This document shows, one piece after another, positions 41,025 to 52,126 of a stretch of 64,000 bases of DNA; positions within the stretch are counted from its first letter, which is position 1, and the number at the start of each line of letters is the position of its first letter. Origin of the DNA: Hirundichthys speculiger. Lineage: Eukaryota > Chordata > Actinopteri > Beloniformes > Exocoetidae. A model generated the notes under the pieces. The model was not told the DNA's origin and ran no database searches. It saw only the letters and a list, made by a program, of their open reading frames with translations. Where the stretch lies: NCBI GenBank assembly GCA_018398805.1, contig JAGFBZ010000712.1:186001-250000 (forward strand), in the 5' to 3' direction. A program made the translations under genes and the position numbers.

Positions 41025-41745
41025 CTGTATTGGCCCGAATATAGGACAATATTTTATTCTAGAAATCATATTCTCAAAAATGGGGGTCACCTTATTATCG
41101 AGGACTAGATTTTTCTGTTGTCGTTACACATCTGCGCCACTAGATGGAGCCGCAACAAAGTAACCAGTAAGCCAAACAAGCATCACAGTGAAGTATGGAG
41201 CAGATCTGATTTAAAATAGAGGAACCACGTGACCGTGCTGAAGAAAGGGACTCAAAAGTTTTGTTGCAGTCTAAGATTTTTGTTTTTACAGACTAAATTA
41301 TTAATGTTGTTGTTGAAACCGAATATAACTTGACTTTGATGGTTGCAGTTATTGAACTACATAGTTGTTTATTCACTGAGTCATAGTCTCAGATTTTAAG
41401 AGAATAACGTTTATTAAATAGTACTATACCTTGATTTTAAATAACTTTATTCACATAATATTATTGACATTATTATTATTGACATAATCTGACACGTACC
41501 TAATCCTTAAGTATGGTACCATACTTCCTAGAAAACATGAAATCATTAAAATGTTTAACAATACAGCAAATTGTTATTTCTGTGTTTTTTCTATAGTAAT
41601 TGTCCAATAAAAAGTTATTTTATGAATAACCTTATTGTCTTCAACATATTTTTATTTTCCCAAAATGATATCTGAAAAATAGCTGTCATCTTATAATCAG
41701 ATAATAATATTCTTATAACTTATAATAATGTTATAATCAATACGG
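41025..41745. mobile_element. TIR element with CTGTATTGGCCCGAATATA end
   Basis: The left terminus CTGTATTGGCCCGAATATA and the right terminus ending ATCAATACGG are inverted relatives, and TA flanks both (41023-41024, 41746-41747). Words like GGGGTCACCTTATTAT near the left and GTCATCTTATAATCAG near the right match a common vertebrate MITE whose ends read GGCCCGAATATAAGAC. No transposase frame is visible. Confidence 0.6.
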
Positions 41746-41747
41746 TA

Positions 41748-42199
41748 ATTCTCATGTTTAAAATGTGTGTTTTAAAGTCCATATATCGCATTAATGTTGT
41801 GACTCTGAGATTGACATTTACAGCAGCTCTACACCTTCTCTTTCAAGTAACAACATAATCAAACTCTGCCTTTGCTAATATCAAGTTTAATTTATGACTT
41901 TTTTTTCTTGTTCCTGGGTTATATTGTTTCAGCTTTTATTTGCTAATTTTAAGTGTCTTTCACTTGTTACTGTGCAAGTCTGTTTTTAAATAATTTGAGT
42001 CAGTTTTTTTTTCACACCGTTGAGCCGGTCCTTCCAGGAGCAGTGAACTGTCACCGGACCTGATGATGAAACATCTCCATCGTCTGGTTCAGGTTCGGAG
42101 CAGAAGTCACAGTTCCTCCCAGTAAAACCAGCGGAGCCTCATTAACAACGCGGTAACAGTCGCTGCTGCACTCTTTTCATTTACACTCAATCAAGCGTA
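41748..42199. other. No gene recognised
   Basis: Weak similarity of 41900-42010 to 6850-6960. Otherwise unexplained. Confidence 0.4.
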
Positions 42200-42460
42200 T
42201 TGATCCGAAGGCACGGACACGAACACGAACACGCGCCGAAGAAAACTAGGGGACAGAAAAGAGGAAAAGAGATGAGTAGAAACGTGATCCATCCGTCACC
42301 TCTGAGCGCGGTGACCTCTGTGAGTGTGAGGCCTCCCTGGTGGCTCTTTGTGTCGGGGGAAGGGAAACTTAAATCAGCAATTAAGGTAAATAATTAACGA
42401 GCGTAGCGATGGATTATTAATGAGACGGCCGGCCTAATTGCCCTCGGCTCTAAACGGACA
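42200..42460. other. Candidate conserved non-coding element
   Basis: Contains CTTAAATCAGCAATTAAGG, AAATAATTAACGAGCG, GATGGATTATTAATGAGACG and GCCGGCCTAATTGCCC close together in non-repetitive sequence. It lies ~230 bp from the candidate exon below. Inference from motif density only. Confidence 0.35.
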
Positions 42461-42688
42461 GACAACACCTGAAGATAAAGGGAGATGGATAGAGAGAGCA
42501 GGCGGAGGTGAAGGCGGGAGGAGGACGAGTGCAGGAAGAGAGAGGACAGAAAGCGGGATAATGGGAGGAAAGTGGAGCCGGAGAGAGAGCAGGGATGAGT
42601 TCATGGAAAAGAGGGAGGGGGGGAATAGAAATGGAAGGAAGTTCAGACAGGTGAGAGCAGAAGAATGTAGATGAAGAAGATTTCTCAC

Positions 42689-42736
42689 CACGGCGATCAC
42701 ACGGAGAAACTCCTGCACATTGACGTCTTTAACGGC
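42689..42736 (-). CDS. Candidate 48-bp internal exon
   Basis: On the minus strand a strong polypyrimidine tract and acceptor (TTTTTCTTCTCTTTCAG) precede 48 bp coding AVKDVNVQEFLRVIAV. A good donor (GTG/GTGAGA) follows directly. The exon is an exact multiple of three, as in many alternatively used small exons. The peptide resembles the start of ribosomal protein eS19 (VKDVNQQEFVRAL, from memory), but no further eS19 exon is seen nearby and the true gene is unknown. It could also be chance. Confidence 0.35.
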
Positions 42737-42894
42737 CTGAAAGAGAAGAAAAACTGATGAGTGGTTGAAACTCACACAAGCTTCACATTTACAGTCCAGC
42801 TGCCCGAACGAGGAGCTCTAACATGAGCACAGACGAGTCAGGACGAAGATGACCCGGCTGGTATCAGTCTCCTAAACATGGCGACGATAACATG

Positions 42895-43080
42895 TGCAGT
42901 TCCTCCACTGACCACAGGGGGGCTGGCTCCAGCAGTGAGTCAATCTCCACTGGGCGTCCGTTAAAATGTAAAGTTTAGCAGAAATGATTTATATTTAACA
43001 TATTTATTCATTTACAACCTGCTCTAAAAGACAGTTTTGGTCTCTATAGCCTGATTTCCTTTTTTTGCACCCATCAAGTC
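42895..43080 (+). repeat. Family R copy
   Basis: CAGTTCCTCCACTGACCACA, GGGCTGGCTCCAGCAGTGAG, CGTTAAAATGTAAAG and GTTTTGGTCTCTATAGCC keep the family order. Confidence 0.65.
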
Positions 43081-43799
43081 AAACAGACTTTGATTCTGTT
43101 TTCATCGGTGGTTTGGACCGTCAACACAGTTGTTGACAAAAACCACAAAAACCATTTGCGACAGCAGCAAAGCCAGTTCACCACCCTCCATTCTGCGTTG
43201 TTTCCATCAGTTCAGTCACAAACAGTCAGCTGGGAAGATCAGATTCTGATGGGAAATACCTGAAAATGGGATTCGGGCAGTCAGGACATCGTGTCAGAGT
43301 CATGTGATTTATTCAGTCAAAACAGCTGCTGCATCAGCTTTTTCTGTGAAGTTTATCAAACGCATTCAGCTGGGAGTGCAGTCTGCTTTCATTCCTGTCC
43401 TGATACTCAACAGAACCCATCAAACATTTCATGATGACTAAAAGCCTGGATGGCTGCTAATTTCCTGGCTCTGAACTTACAAAGCTGAGATTATCGTCTC
43501 CTGACGTCATCCAGTAACCCCGGATCCCACTGTGAGGCCCATCTGGGTTCAAAGTGGGCTGGAAATGGGCAAATGGCATGGGTCCGTTATGGTTTCAGCA
43601 TTGTGGGCCCCAAATGTGAAACTTGGGGCCCCTGAGGGAATGCTAGTGAGCTGAAACAGGCATAGGCTAATAAATTAGACAATTGTTTGGATCCCATATA
43701 GTTTTAGTAACATGAGACCCACCTAAAAAACCAGTAGGACCAACATGGAGCCTGCAGACAAACCCACTCGAGATCCAGTTAGCCCACTGTTAGCAGCCG
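43081..43799. other. No gene; GGGCCC-rich degenerate repeat at about 43530-43650
   Basis: CCCATCTGGGTTCAAAGTGG and GTGGGCCCCAAATGTGAAAC recall the 2235-2560 repeat. Confidence 0.4.
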
Positions 43800-44222
43800 A
43801 CTCACATATACAGTAAATGCTGGTTGGGATTTCGTACGAACTGCTTCGTCCCAGCCCCCCCATTCTGGCTCTGATGAAGGAATACCGAGGTGTCCCAGAC
43901 CCAGCTGAGAGATAAAATGGCCCTGTTCCTGTTTGGACCTGCCTGGATCGTCTCCAGGAGGCGTCCCAACCAGATGAGCCTCCTCAAACTGGCTCCCCTC
44001 CATGTGGAGGAGCAGCGACTCTACTCTGGGTCCAAGTGGCAGAACTCCAGCCGCCGTGCAAAGGAAACTCATTACAGCTGTTTGCATCTGCGATTCTAGT
44101 CTCTCAGTCACTACCCACAGTTCCTGGTGAGGACCAGGACATGAATCGGCGGGTAAACAGAGAGCCTCGCCTTTTGGCTCAGCTCCAGCTGACTGCAACG
44201 GTCCGCCAGTAGATCAGCCGCA
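43800..44222 (-). pseudogene. Rex3-type LINE fragment
   Basis: The minus strand reads HQELWVVTERLESQMQTAVM, then SFLCTAAGVLPL, RVESLLLHMEGSQ, HLVGTPPGDDPGR and LGHLGIPSSEPE. This follows the C-terminal order of Rex3 RT (normally HELWVMTER...AEMSFLRRVAG...RIERSQLRWLGHL...RLGIPPEE). Several residues are changed and the upstream RT core is absent. Confidence 0.75.
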
Positions 44223-44698
44223 CTCTCTCCTCAAACTCTAAAATTATTTTGTGCTTGGTTTTCAAGCACCAACGTAAACTGTATTTCATGGACAAAACCG
44301 TACCAGCTCATCTCCTTTGATCAGAAACATTCCCATCTCTCCTGAAACTGCCTTTCATCTGAAGGAACCTTTCTTTTCTTGGTTGTGATTGTTCGAACCC
44401 ATCACTCGAACCACAAACCCGTTAATGTGACCTATGGACATCCAGCGGTTGGATGCAGTTGCATCGCAGTACACGGTTGTCTTTCCACGGCGCTGAGCGC
44501 TTGGTCCAAATACGTCCTCTGAGATTCTGACTGATCCCAGTTTTGATTCAGGCGACAAAGTCTGAGCAGATGCTGATTGAAGATCGCATCCGAGCCACCG
44601 GCTCTGCAGCCTCCAGCCGGTATCAGATTGAGATCACGTTGAGTGCATTAACACCCGGCGACATCGCTGCACAGCAGAGCGCGGCGGTCTGTCAGCGG

Positions 44699-44729
<31 letters not shown>

Positions 44730-45425
44730 GAGGGCTGATAATCAGTTTACACTCCCACACACCAGGAGCTGAAACTGTCACAGGTTCTCGTCTTTTAACT
44801 AAACACACAAGAGACCGACTGTCTGCACTCTGGCTGCAGCGTCGACTAGCAAATATAACAAGTCATTTATCCTGACGTGAGACCTGAGAGACACTAAAGT
44901 AAAGCACAAGCCCAGGTTTTTTTTTTCTAAACCTGCCAGGTCGCATCAAACTCCCTCTAACGAGACAAGAGAATGAAAGAAAGCATCCGTCTCGGCCGCT
45001 CACCTTCAGGCCGCCTCCTCCACGACGGACCAGGGAAGACTAAGCGCCGCTGTCTTTGCTGGCTCTTGTTAAGCAGCCAGACGTAACCTCTGGACCCAAC
45101 GTGTGCACTTTGAAGAGATGCGTTTTAATCTTTATGGCGGTGGGCCGTGCAGAGCCGGGCCACAGATATGAGGAGGTGTCGTAAGAGCTCGCAGATACGG
45201 ATCCGTTCAGTCAGCAGTCAGCGTTTGTGGACGGTTCGGTCTGCAGCCTCTCCTCTCTGCTCCGAACACACAATCAGAGGACAAAACGAGGGGCTCTGAA
45301 TCAGGACATGATTTAAAAAATATTAGACCAGGTTGTCCTCCGACCTGGATAGTTACTGGTTTGATTCCCAATATGTGCTGTGCTGATTCAGGCCGAGCCT
45401 GGGGAGGCCCTGTGGATGCCAGCTG
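44223..45425. other. No gene; (GT)n at 44701-44729; possible conserved cores
   Basis: The stretch 44560-44700 (CCGGTATCAGATTGAGATC, GTTGAGTGCATTAACACC) is CpG-containing and non-repetitive. So is 45110-45200. From 45330 to 45390 GACCTGGATAGTTACTGG then TTTGATTCCC resembles a decayed tRNA-derived SINE. No exon is supportable. Confidence 0.3.
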
Positions 45426-45490
45426 GGGATAGGGTTAGGGTTAGGATTAGGGTTAACCCTTAACCCTAATCCTAACCCTAACCCCATTCC
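45426..45490. repeat. Palindromic interstitial telomeric repeat
   Basis: TTAGGG-type units (one variant TTAGGA) run into CCCTAA-type units, including the mirrored variant TCCTAA, around a GGGTTAACCCTTAACCC centre. The arms are about 30 bp and pair almost perfectly. Confidence 0.9.
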
Positions 45491-45783
45491 CTCAAAGGGG
45501 ACCCACTCCTGGACATTCAGTTCCTTTAAGGTTATTTTGTTTTTCCCCTTAAAGTTCCACAAATTAGATTAAAGGTACGCCTCACGGAAACACGCCAGTT
45601 TAGCAAAAACTCCCATCCACCTCAGTGACCTCAGTGAAGTTTCTAAACTCACGTGAGGTGGGTTTTTTACGGCGATTCAAACAAGAAATAGTTGCGTCAG
45701 ACTGGCCGACATCAGATGGTGACTTCATTAAACACTGCTGAGTAAAACAGCGGAGTAACAACATTTGCTCTTCTAGAGACTTA

Positions 45784-46507
45784 GGGCGAATTCCAATTCC
45801 TCCCTTAACCCTCAATCTCTAAAATGCGCGCTCCCACTGAGGGCAAGTGCTGTCCCGATTCTTAGAAAGTCAAGTTGAGGGATGAGTTTGAGGGCTGTAT
45901 CGCCCTCAAAATTGAGATTTTCTGACACCACCCTTGGAAGTAAGGGCTACCCAGAAGGCACTGGGTAATTTGCCAAAACATCTTCGAAAAGGATGGTGAC
46001 AAAAAAAGCTAGCTACAAACGTAAGTATCTTCGTATATCTTACAGATATAAATGTTACGAAACCATCTTATTGTCTTTGTTTGAGATTTTTTTCATGGAT
46101 TAACATCGTTGTTGCGTAACATTTATTTTTTTACTTTACGATGTTTGCTGCCGGACCGGCGGTCCCGGGCAGGGGTCCCGGTCCCGTCGGCGGTCCGGGT
46201 CGGCTTCACGTTTCTTGTATACCTTGTTGTGTAGCGACGATGGACTGAATAATGTATCCTCTATTGTGTTATTTGCTAATATTATTTAGAGAATATATAT
46301 ACCCCTGTGTCATTTCAGGAAATACAGAGACAACACGGGCTCTAATACATTTCGGTCTGAAGACGTAACTGCACTCGAGGGGTGTCCCATTTCTAAGTCA
46401 CAAGATAGCCCTTACACTTACTTTCGAGGGTTAAGATTGAGGCCAAAAATTGAGGGTTAAGGGCACGGGTTGAGATTGAGGGTTAAGAGAGGAATTGGAA
46501 TTCACCC
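45784..46507 (+). mobile_element. AATTCCAATTC MITE, copy 2
   Basis: Ends GGGCGAATTCCAATTCC and GGAATTGGAATTCACCC, with TTA at 45781-45783 and 46508-46510. Inner blocks GCAAGTGCTGTCCCGATTC, CACCACCCTTGGAAGTAAGG and TGTCCCATTTCTAAGTCAC are shared with the other two copies. The interior includes a GC-rich segment (46145-46205) not seen in the others. Confidence 0.85.
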
Positions 46508-46510
46508 TTA

Positions 46511-47041
46511 CGGCCAATTCCAGTTCCTCCCTAAACCCTCAATCTTGGCCCTCGAAAGTAAGTCTAAGGGCTATCTTGTGACTTAGAAATGGGACACCCC
46601 ATGAGTGCAGTTACGTCTTCAGACTGTGGGGGGCGGCCTTACGCCAAAGCTAAGTCCAGTCTGTCAAGAAAACGACAACGATGAAGAAGAAGGAGAAGAT
46701 GTAGAAGAAGAATAGAATAATATAAATATATATAACAAAGACAGTAAGATAGTTTCGTAACATTTATATCTTTATTAACTACAAAAATACTTACATTTGA
46801 AGCTAGCTTTTTTCAGCGCCAACCCTTTCGAAAATCTTGCGAAAATACGTAATGCCTTCTGTGTAGCCCTTACTTCCAAGGGTGGTGCCGAAGATTCTCA
46901 ATAGTGAGAGCGATACAGCCCTCAAACTTGTTCCTCAACTTGACTTTCTAAGAATCGGGACAGCACTTGCACTTCATGAGAGCCGGATTTTTGAGATTGA
47001 GGGTTGAGATTGAGGTTTAAGGGAGGAATTGGAATTCACCC
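46511..47041 (-). mobile_element. AATTCCAATTC MITE, copy 3, inverted next to copy 2
   Basis: It begins three bases after copy 2 with CGGCCAATTCCAGTTCC and ends GGAATTGGAATTCACCC. Its inner blocks run in the opposite direction to copy 2, so the pair is tail-to-tail and shares the TTA at 46508-46510. Confidence 0.85.
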
Positions 47042-47539
47042 AAACATATGTGTTTGTTGTCATGTTGTTAGATTTAACCGGGAAACAATATAACAACAGC
47101 ACACAGAACCACACTGTATTAGTTGAGTCGTCCTGAATACGCCCCCCCCCTCCCCCCGTATCAGCCTTATAACTGATGTCTGAACCATATTGTGGTCTGC
47201 GGGTTGCTCTCTCTTTCTCCACCTCTCCATTTTTGCTCGCTCGTCCTCTGTCTCTGTCTGTCTCCCTCGGTTTGTCAGGACATGGGGAGTTGTGGTCAGT
47301 GGGAATTGTGGGAGGAAGAGGGAGCGAGATAAACACCACATCCCGATGAGGGTGATGTCAAATCTGCCTCATTATCAACACAAACTCTTTCTTTTCTGCT
47401 GCGTCTGTGTCTCCAACACACACAAACACACCGCTCTGTCTGTGTGTGAAAGATTCAGATAGGCACAGTCATAGCAACTTTTTGACACCAAGACATTATT
47501 TATTTGATGCCAAAACCATAGAAGAAGAAGTGAGCAATA
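47042..47539. other. No gene recognised
   Basis: A short plus frame at 47190-47462 and minus frames overlap it. No domain. Confidence 0.45.
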
Positions 47540-48152
47540 CTAAGTACCTCCTTACTGATTGGATAAGATTTAACAGTTGATGCTAGTCATCAGCTGCAGA
47601 TGTGGAGGCCTCCGTAGAAGCAGATGTGGTGACAGATTGCTGATCTGAGGCATTCGGGGTGTGTTAACACAATGCCAAGAGGGCAAGACATCAGCAACGG
47701 GCTTAGAGAAGCAACTGTTACAGCACGACATCCTGGAAAGGGTTATAAAAACCACTTCCAAACAATTCGGAGTTCAACATCATGCCGTGAGAAAGATCAA
47801 CCAGAGGTGGAAAACATTCAAGACAGCTGTGAATGTTCCCAGCAGATGTGTCAGAAACCGTAGCCCCGACAGGCCTCAGTAAGCATACTGAATGAAAGTT
47901 CATGAAAGTTCATGAACAAGGTCGGTTTGCAGGATAAAGCCTCATTTGTCTAAAACCACGATCGATGTCCACGAAACTGCATCTGAACAAAGCACAAGAC
48001 CTCTGGAACAATGTTCTTTGGACAGAAGTGGAATTTTTCGGCACAACGGTTGAAGAAAACCAAACACAACATTGCAGCAGAAACGGCTCGTACCCACTGT
48101 CCAGCACGGTGGTGGAAGAGTAGTGATGTGGGGTTATTTTGCTGCCATGTGT
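47540..48152 (+). pseudogene. Tc1-type transposase (lineage A), degraded
   Basis: A leader (ACCTCCTTACTG...GTGTTAACACA) precedes ATG at 47672 and MPRGQDISNGLREATV. In shifted frames follow KGYKNHF/TIRSS and RKINQRWKTFKTA (the paired-like DNA-binding domain), then CATCTGAACAAAGCACAAGA, TTTGGACAGAAGTGGAA (the first catalytic block, with D changed), CACGGTGGTGGAAG and GGGGTTATTTTGCTGCC. The final third with the last catalytic residues is missing. Non-functional. Confidence 0.8.
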
Positions 48153-48594
48153 TGGTGACCCCGTCTCTTTCTGTCTCCTCTCTCCAGCATCGTGGTCCTC
48201 CACAGTCTGAGAACGGTCCTGTTCCTGGACTTTGTGGTCCACAGTCAGCAACTAGTCCCAAATATCTGGAGTCACTGAGTGCTTTATTCAGTCAGTGCTG
48301 AAAAAAACAACAACAAAACAAAACACGGTGGTGAAAAAACAGCAAAAAAAAACCAAAATAAAACTCATGTTTTTGTATGGGACACGGCTCTGCTGAGCTC
48401 AGTTTCTCCAACGCTGGTGGAGTTTGTGATGTTCCTAAACCTGGACGAGGAAACTGCTGATTGGGTCAGCTGGTCTCTGCCTCACCAACAACTGTGGGGT
48501 TTTATTTTTGTTTTGTTTTCCCAAACTGGTGTTTGGTCAGACGGCCCGCCAGACTGGATTTCATCCCCTGTGCAGAATTTGCAGTCATACTGGT
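48153..48594. other. No gene recognised
   Basis: Plus-strand frames at 48011-48596 have mixed composition without a domain. Confidence 0.4.
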
Positions 48595-48632
48595 GACCCT
48601 GTTACACCTTTGCACAGAGGTGTAACAGGGTC
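48595..48632. other. Perfect 15-bp hairpin
   Basis: GACCCTGTTACACCT at 48595-48609 and AGGTGTAACAGGGTC at 48618-48632 are exact reverse complements around an 8-nt loop TTGCACAG. A run of seven A follows. It is not part of a repeat seen elsewhere in the window. Confidence 0.9.
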
Positions 48633-49309
48633 AAAAAAATCATTTTCCTCCATTACAACCTCCAAAGGTGGTATAGGCATGGAACAAAACGTTCCAGTAA
48701 TCCCATTCCTGGAGCTACTTACACATCACAGTGGAGGTGAATAAAGGCAGTACGGAGTGGCTGTGCACTTGCTGTGCACACAGGGCCGTCTGATGTACCA
48801 AAGTATTATAGAGACTGATGTTTCTGACAGCTGAAGCTTGATTGAAACTGGAGAAAGATCCAAGACACAACAAAAAGAAATTAAAAAAAAAGAATCAAGG
48901 TCCGAAACTGGACCCAGTCAGAGTTCAGACTGACTGAAATGTTGTTGTCGGACCCTGAAGGCCCCCCGCGAGAATCAAAATCCGCTAACTGGAGCCAGAG
49001 CCCCCCGAGCCTAAATAATGTGTTTAAAATATGTTAAAAACCCCCAAAAAGTAGCGAGACACTGCAGCGAAACAAGACAAAGGCTCAACTGTGGTCTTTC
49101 TGTTTCCTTCACAGCCTCTGGTCTCTGAACCGTAGTAAACAAACCGCTCTTTCATCTAACCCCGTTTTCATTCTGCCGTCCCACGACACACACACTACAT
49201 TACCCATAAGGCCACACCAGCACCCATAAGGCCACCTTCTTAAAGGGGCCAGGCTGGCTCACACATTTTTTTGCTTCGAGAGAACGCGCACAACATCCTG
49301 TGATATTTC
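48633..49309. other. No gene recognised
   Basis: Non-coding. Confidence 0.45.
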
Positions 49310-49430
49310 CGCATTTTTTCCTTGATTATTTTTTTTTTAATATTATATATTTCTGAAAATAATCCGCGAATAACTAAAACCGTGGAACTTAAAGTGCGAA
49401 TTGGCAAGGGATCACTGTAAGAAGTTATTC
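49310..49430. mobile_element. One end of a MITE (GGATCACTGTA type)
   Basis: CCGCGAATAACTAAAACCG, GTGGAACTTAAAGTGCGA and GGCAAGGGATCACTGTAA recall a common vertebrate element ending in a GCGAGGGAACACTGTA-like word. The opposite end was not found. Confidence 0.35.
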
Positions 49431-50594
49431 TTTCGTGTTTGTTGCGGTCATAGCAGAGAAAACAACGGCGCGATCATAGATGGTATATCAGACTGTTGAA
49501 ATCAATCAATGGAGGTAGTTTGTTTCTCTTGTTTTACCACTGTTAACACCGACGGTATTTCTGTATGTTCTCTGTATCATTGAGGGACTTGAACTAGCAC
49601 CCTGGTACAAAAACACAGCGACTGCTGCTCCAACCTGCACTTACACTTCTAGCATTCCAGTGAATATTGCATCTCACGTATGCATCGTATATTTTTGGAT
49701 GTGCATGACCAACCTGCCAGCCGTGTTTACGTTATAAACAGCGAGTATACTCCGGCCCTACGAGGACTATTGCATATCAAACCTCAATGATCTGAAACAA
49801 TGTTGTGAACAACATCTCCACAAACATGTAAGACACTGGTCAGAAATGATTGCAGCTAAAAGTGCATCTACAAGCTGCTGAATCATGGTGGTACTTAGTA
49901 CTGACCACATGCTTCTAGTCTTTTCAGATGGAACAGTGAAGAAACGTATGATGTCGTTGCTCATTCTCAAGTTACATTAATCTAAACTAAGATCCTCAAC
50001 AATCAGGTGATGTTTTTTAAATCATGTTTTTTTTTGGATGAATGAAGGTCATTGTAAATATTCTTAGTTGAGTTCAACCCTACATGGCGTCACTTTTTCG
50101 GTTTTAATTATCAAACCGTGATCTCACTCTGGTCTCTTTGATCCTTGAACTGAACTTTGGGAAGGCTGAACTCCGTTAGACCGTCAGACAATAAATCAAA
50201 CAATCAAAGGTCAAGGTGTTCTGCTCTTATCTGTCTGATAACTGACGCTTATACCTTAACGCTAATGCTGGAAATGATGATGAATCAACCTCTTTTAGAG
50301 GCCTCACGAGGCCAGACAGAAGCTCTACAGAGGGTTAGAAAGAAGATGAGAAGAATGACCCCAACGTACAAGTTAATAATGTTTAGGAGTGTTTGAAAAT
50401 GTTTCTTTTACATGTCAGCCAGACGCTACGCGCTGAGTTAAAAGCTGGGCTGTACCAAACTACACAGGTGGGATAAAGAGATCTGGACAAACCCTCTGTG
50501 ATGTCATCAGCAAGTGTCTGAGAAGTGGCTTGAAGCTCATGTTTTTGAGCTACATGGGACTCCATCTTGGCAGGAGTTGACTCCGCCTAACTCC
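49431..50594. other. No gene recognised
   Basis: No coding signal with support. Confidence 0.45.
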
Positions 50595-51240
50595 AGTTTA
50601 TCCAACCATGGTCCAGTAGGTGGAAAGACAAAGCCTGACAGCTAACAGGAACATACCCACCTTTGAGTTTTTGGTTTCCTTCCAGAAGCTTCTCTCCATA
50701 GTTTTCGGGTATTTTGGTCTGTTCCTCCTGACAGAACTGGTGGAACTGAGTCAGGTTTGAAGGTCTCCTTGAACTCACACCTTTTCAGCTCTGCTCATAA
50801 ATGTTCTACAGGACTGAGATCAGATTTTTGTGATGACCACTCCAAACATTGACTTTGTTGTCTTTAAGCCACTTTGTAACTAATCTGGTGGTGTGTTCAG
50901 GGTCATTGTCCATCTGAGGACCCATTTACATCCAAGCTTCAACTTTCTGGCTGATGTCTGGAGATGTTGCTTCAATATTTCTACACAATGTTCTTTCATC
51001 ATGGTATTATCTACGCAGTAAAGTTCACCAGTTCCTCCTGCAGCTAAACACCCCCACATCATGATGCTGCCACCCCCGTACTTCACAGTTAGGATGGTGT
51101 TCTCAGACGTTCAAGCTTCTCCCTTTTTGAACCAGACTGATGGAGGACCATAATTCTCTTCCTGATATCTTGGTTAATTTTGTTAGATTTTTCCCATGAT
51201 GCCACACTAGGAAGCAGTATGTTTGAGGTGCCTTAAAATA
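50595..51240 (-). pseudogene. Tc1-type transposase (lineage B), C-terminal two thirds
   Basis: On the minus strand the reading includes a KYGGGSIMMWGCLAAGGTGE stretch (the HGGGSIMxWG block), then HCVEILKQHLQTSARKL, and a WTMTLNTPPD stretch that replaces the usual QDNDPKHT catalytic block. Downstream DNA matches the WPxQSPDLNPIE-like region by nucleotide pattern. The C-terminal part ends near 50595 with PENYGEKLLEGNQKL. Frameshifts and the lost aspartate make it inactive. Confidence 0.75.
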
Positions 51241-51287
51241 CATCCACAGTTGTTCCTCCAATTAACTCAAAATGTCGTTGATTGATT

Positions 51288-51313
51288 ATATATATATATA
51301 ATTAATTGACAAC

Positions 51314-51391
<78 letters not shown>
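51288..51391. repeat. (TA)n microsatellite
   Basis: About 75 bp of pure TA from 51317 plus a shorter run before it. It lies against the left end of the family V copy. Confidence 0.9.
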
Positions 51392-51396
<5 letters not shown>

Positions 51397-52087
51397 GAAG
51401 TGAGCAACAATTAACATTTTTAATTGCGATTAATCGCATGATTTCCCTGATTAATCACGATTAATCACATTGTATACGCAAAATCAAATAATGAATAACA
51501 AAAGTAGTGTAAAGGTCATTTTTATTTAAATGTTCTGCTGCCATATGATCTAAAGTGCCATAACATTTGTTGTTCAAACACTTTTAACATCAACACTTGT
51601 CAGTAACACATATTTAGTGTAAATCTCATCTCGAAAAATATAAAATAAAATAAAGCTTATTGCCACAGCCAGGGCATTAATGTCATCCTATTTTTAATGA
51701 AAAATAAAAAAAAGTCTACCAACAAAATCTTGAGCTACAATCAGAACATTAAAAACCAGTCATTTCTGAGGTAGCAGCAGAAACTTTTAATGGGGAGTTC
51801 AATTTGGCAGTGGTTACAAATAAACTTGTTTCTGTCAAATCCTCTGTCTGGCAGAATTTTAAAATGAAAATGTCCATGTTAAAGTTCTGTAACTTTACCG
51901 TTCTCCATGTCTGTTTTAGCTTTCCCGCATGTTTTTCCGTCAATTCTCTTCTGATTTCGCAGCAGCCAGAAACAGACTTTTCAAAACAAAAGCATGTAAG
52001 CAAAATGTGTAAACACGCAATAAAATAAATGTCGGCGTTAATAAATTGAGTTAATGCAATAATAATGTGTTAACTTGCTCAGCCCTA

Positions 52088-52088
<1 letters not shown>
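51392..52088 (+). mobile_element. Family V TIR element, copy 2
   Basis: It carries the same internal order as 35957-36466 and also the right part (GTTTTAGCTTTCCCGCATG, ATTTCGCAGCAGCCAGAAAC) and right end TTGCTCAGCCCTAG. The left end is partly eroded (GAAGTGAGCAACAATT). It lies between two TA microsatellites (51317-51391 and 52090-52120), so it probably inserted into one TA tract. Confidence 0.8.

Positions 52089-52089
<1 letters not shown>

Positions 52090-52120
<31 letters not shown>
52090..52120. repeat. (TA)n microsatellite
   Basis: Pure TA run on the right side of the family V copy. Confidence 0.9.

Positions 52121-52126
<6 letters not shown>

Noticed and set aside
42689..42736. Naming the 48-bp exon candidate rps19
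   Set aside because: Only the peptide start resembles eS19, several normally invariant positions differ, and no other eS19 exon is present.
45353..45395. Functional tRNA gene suggested by a TTTGATTCCC word
   Set aside because: No cloverleaf can be drawn around it. At best a decayed SINE head.
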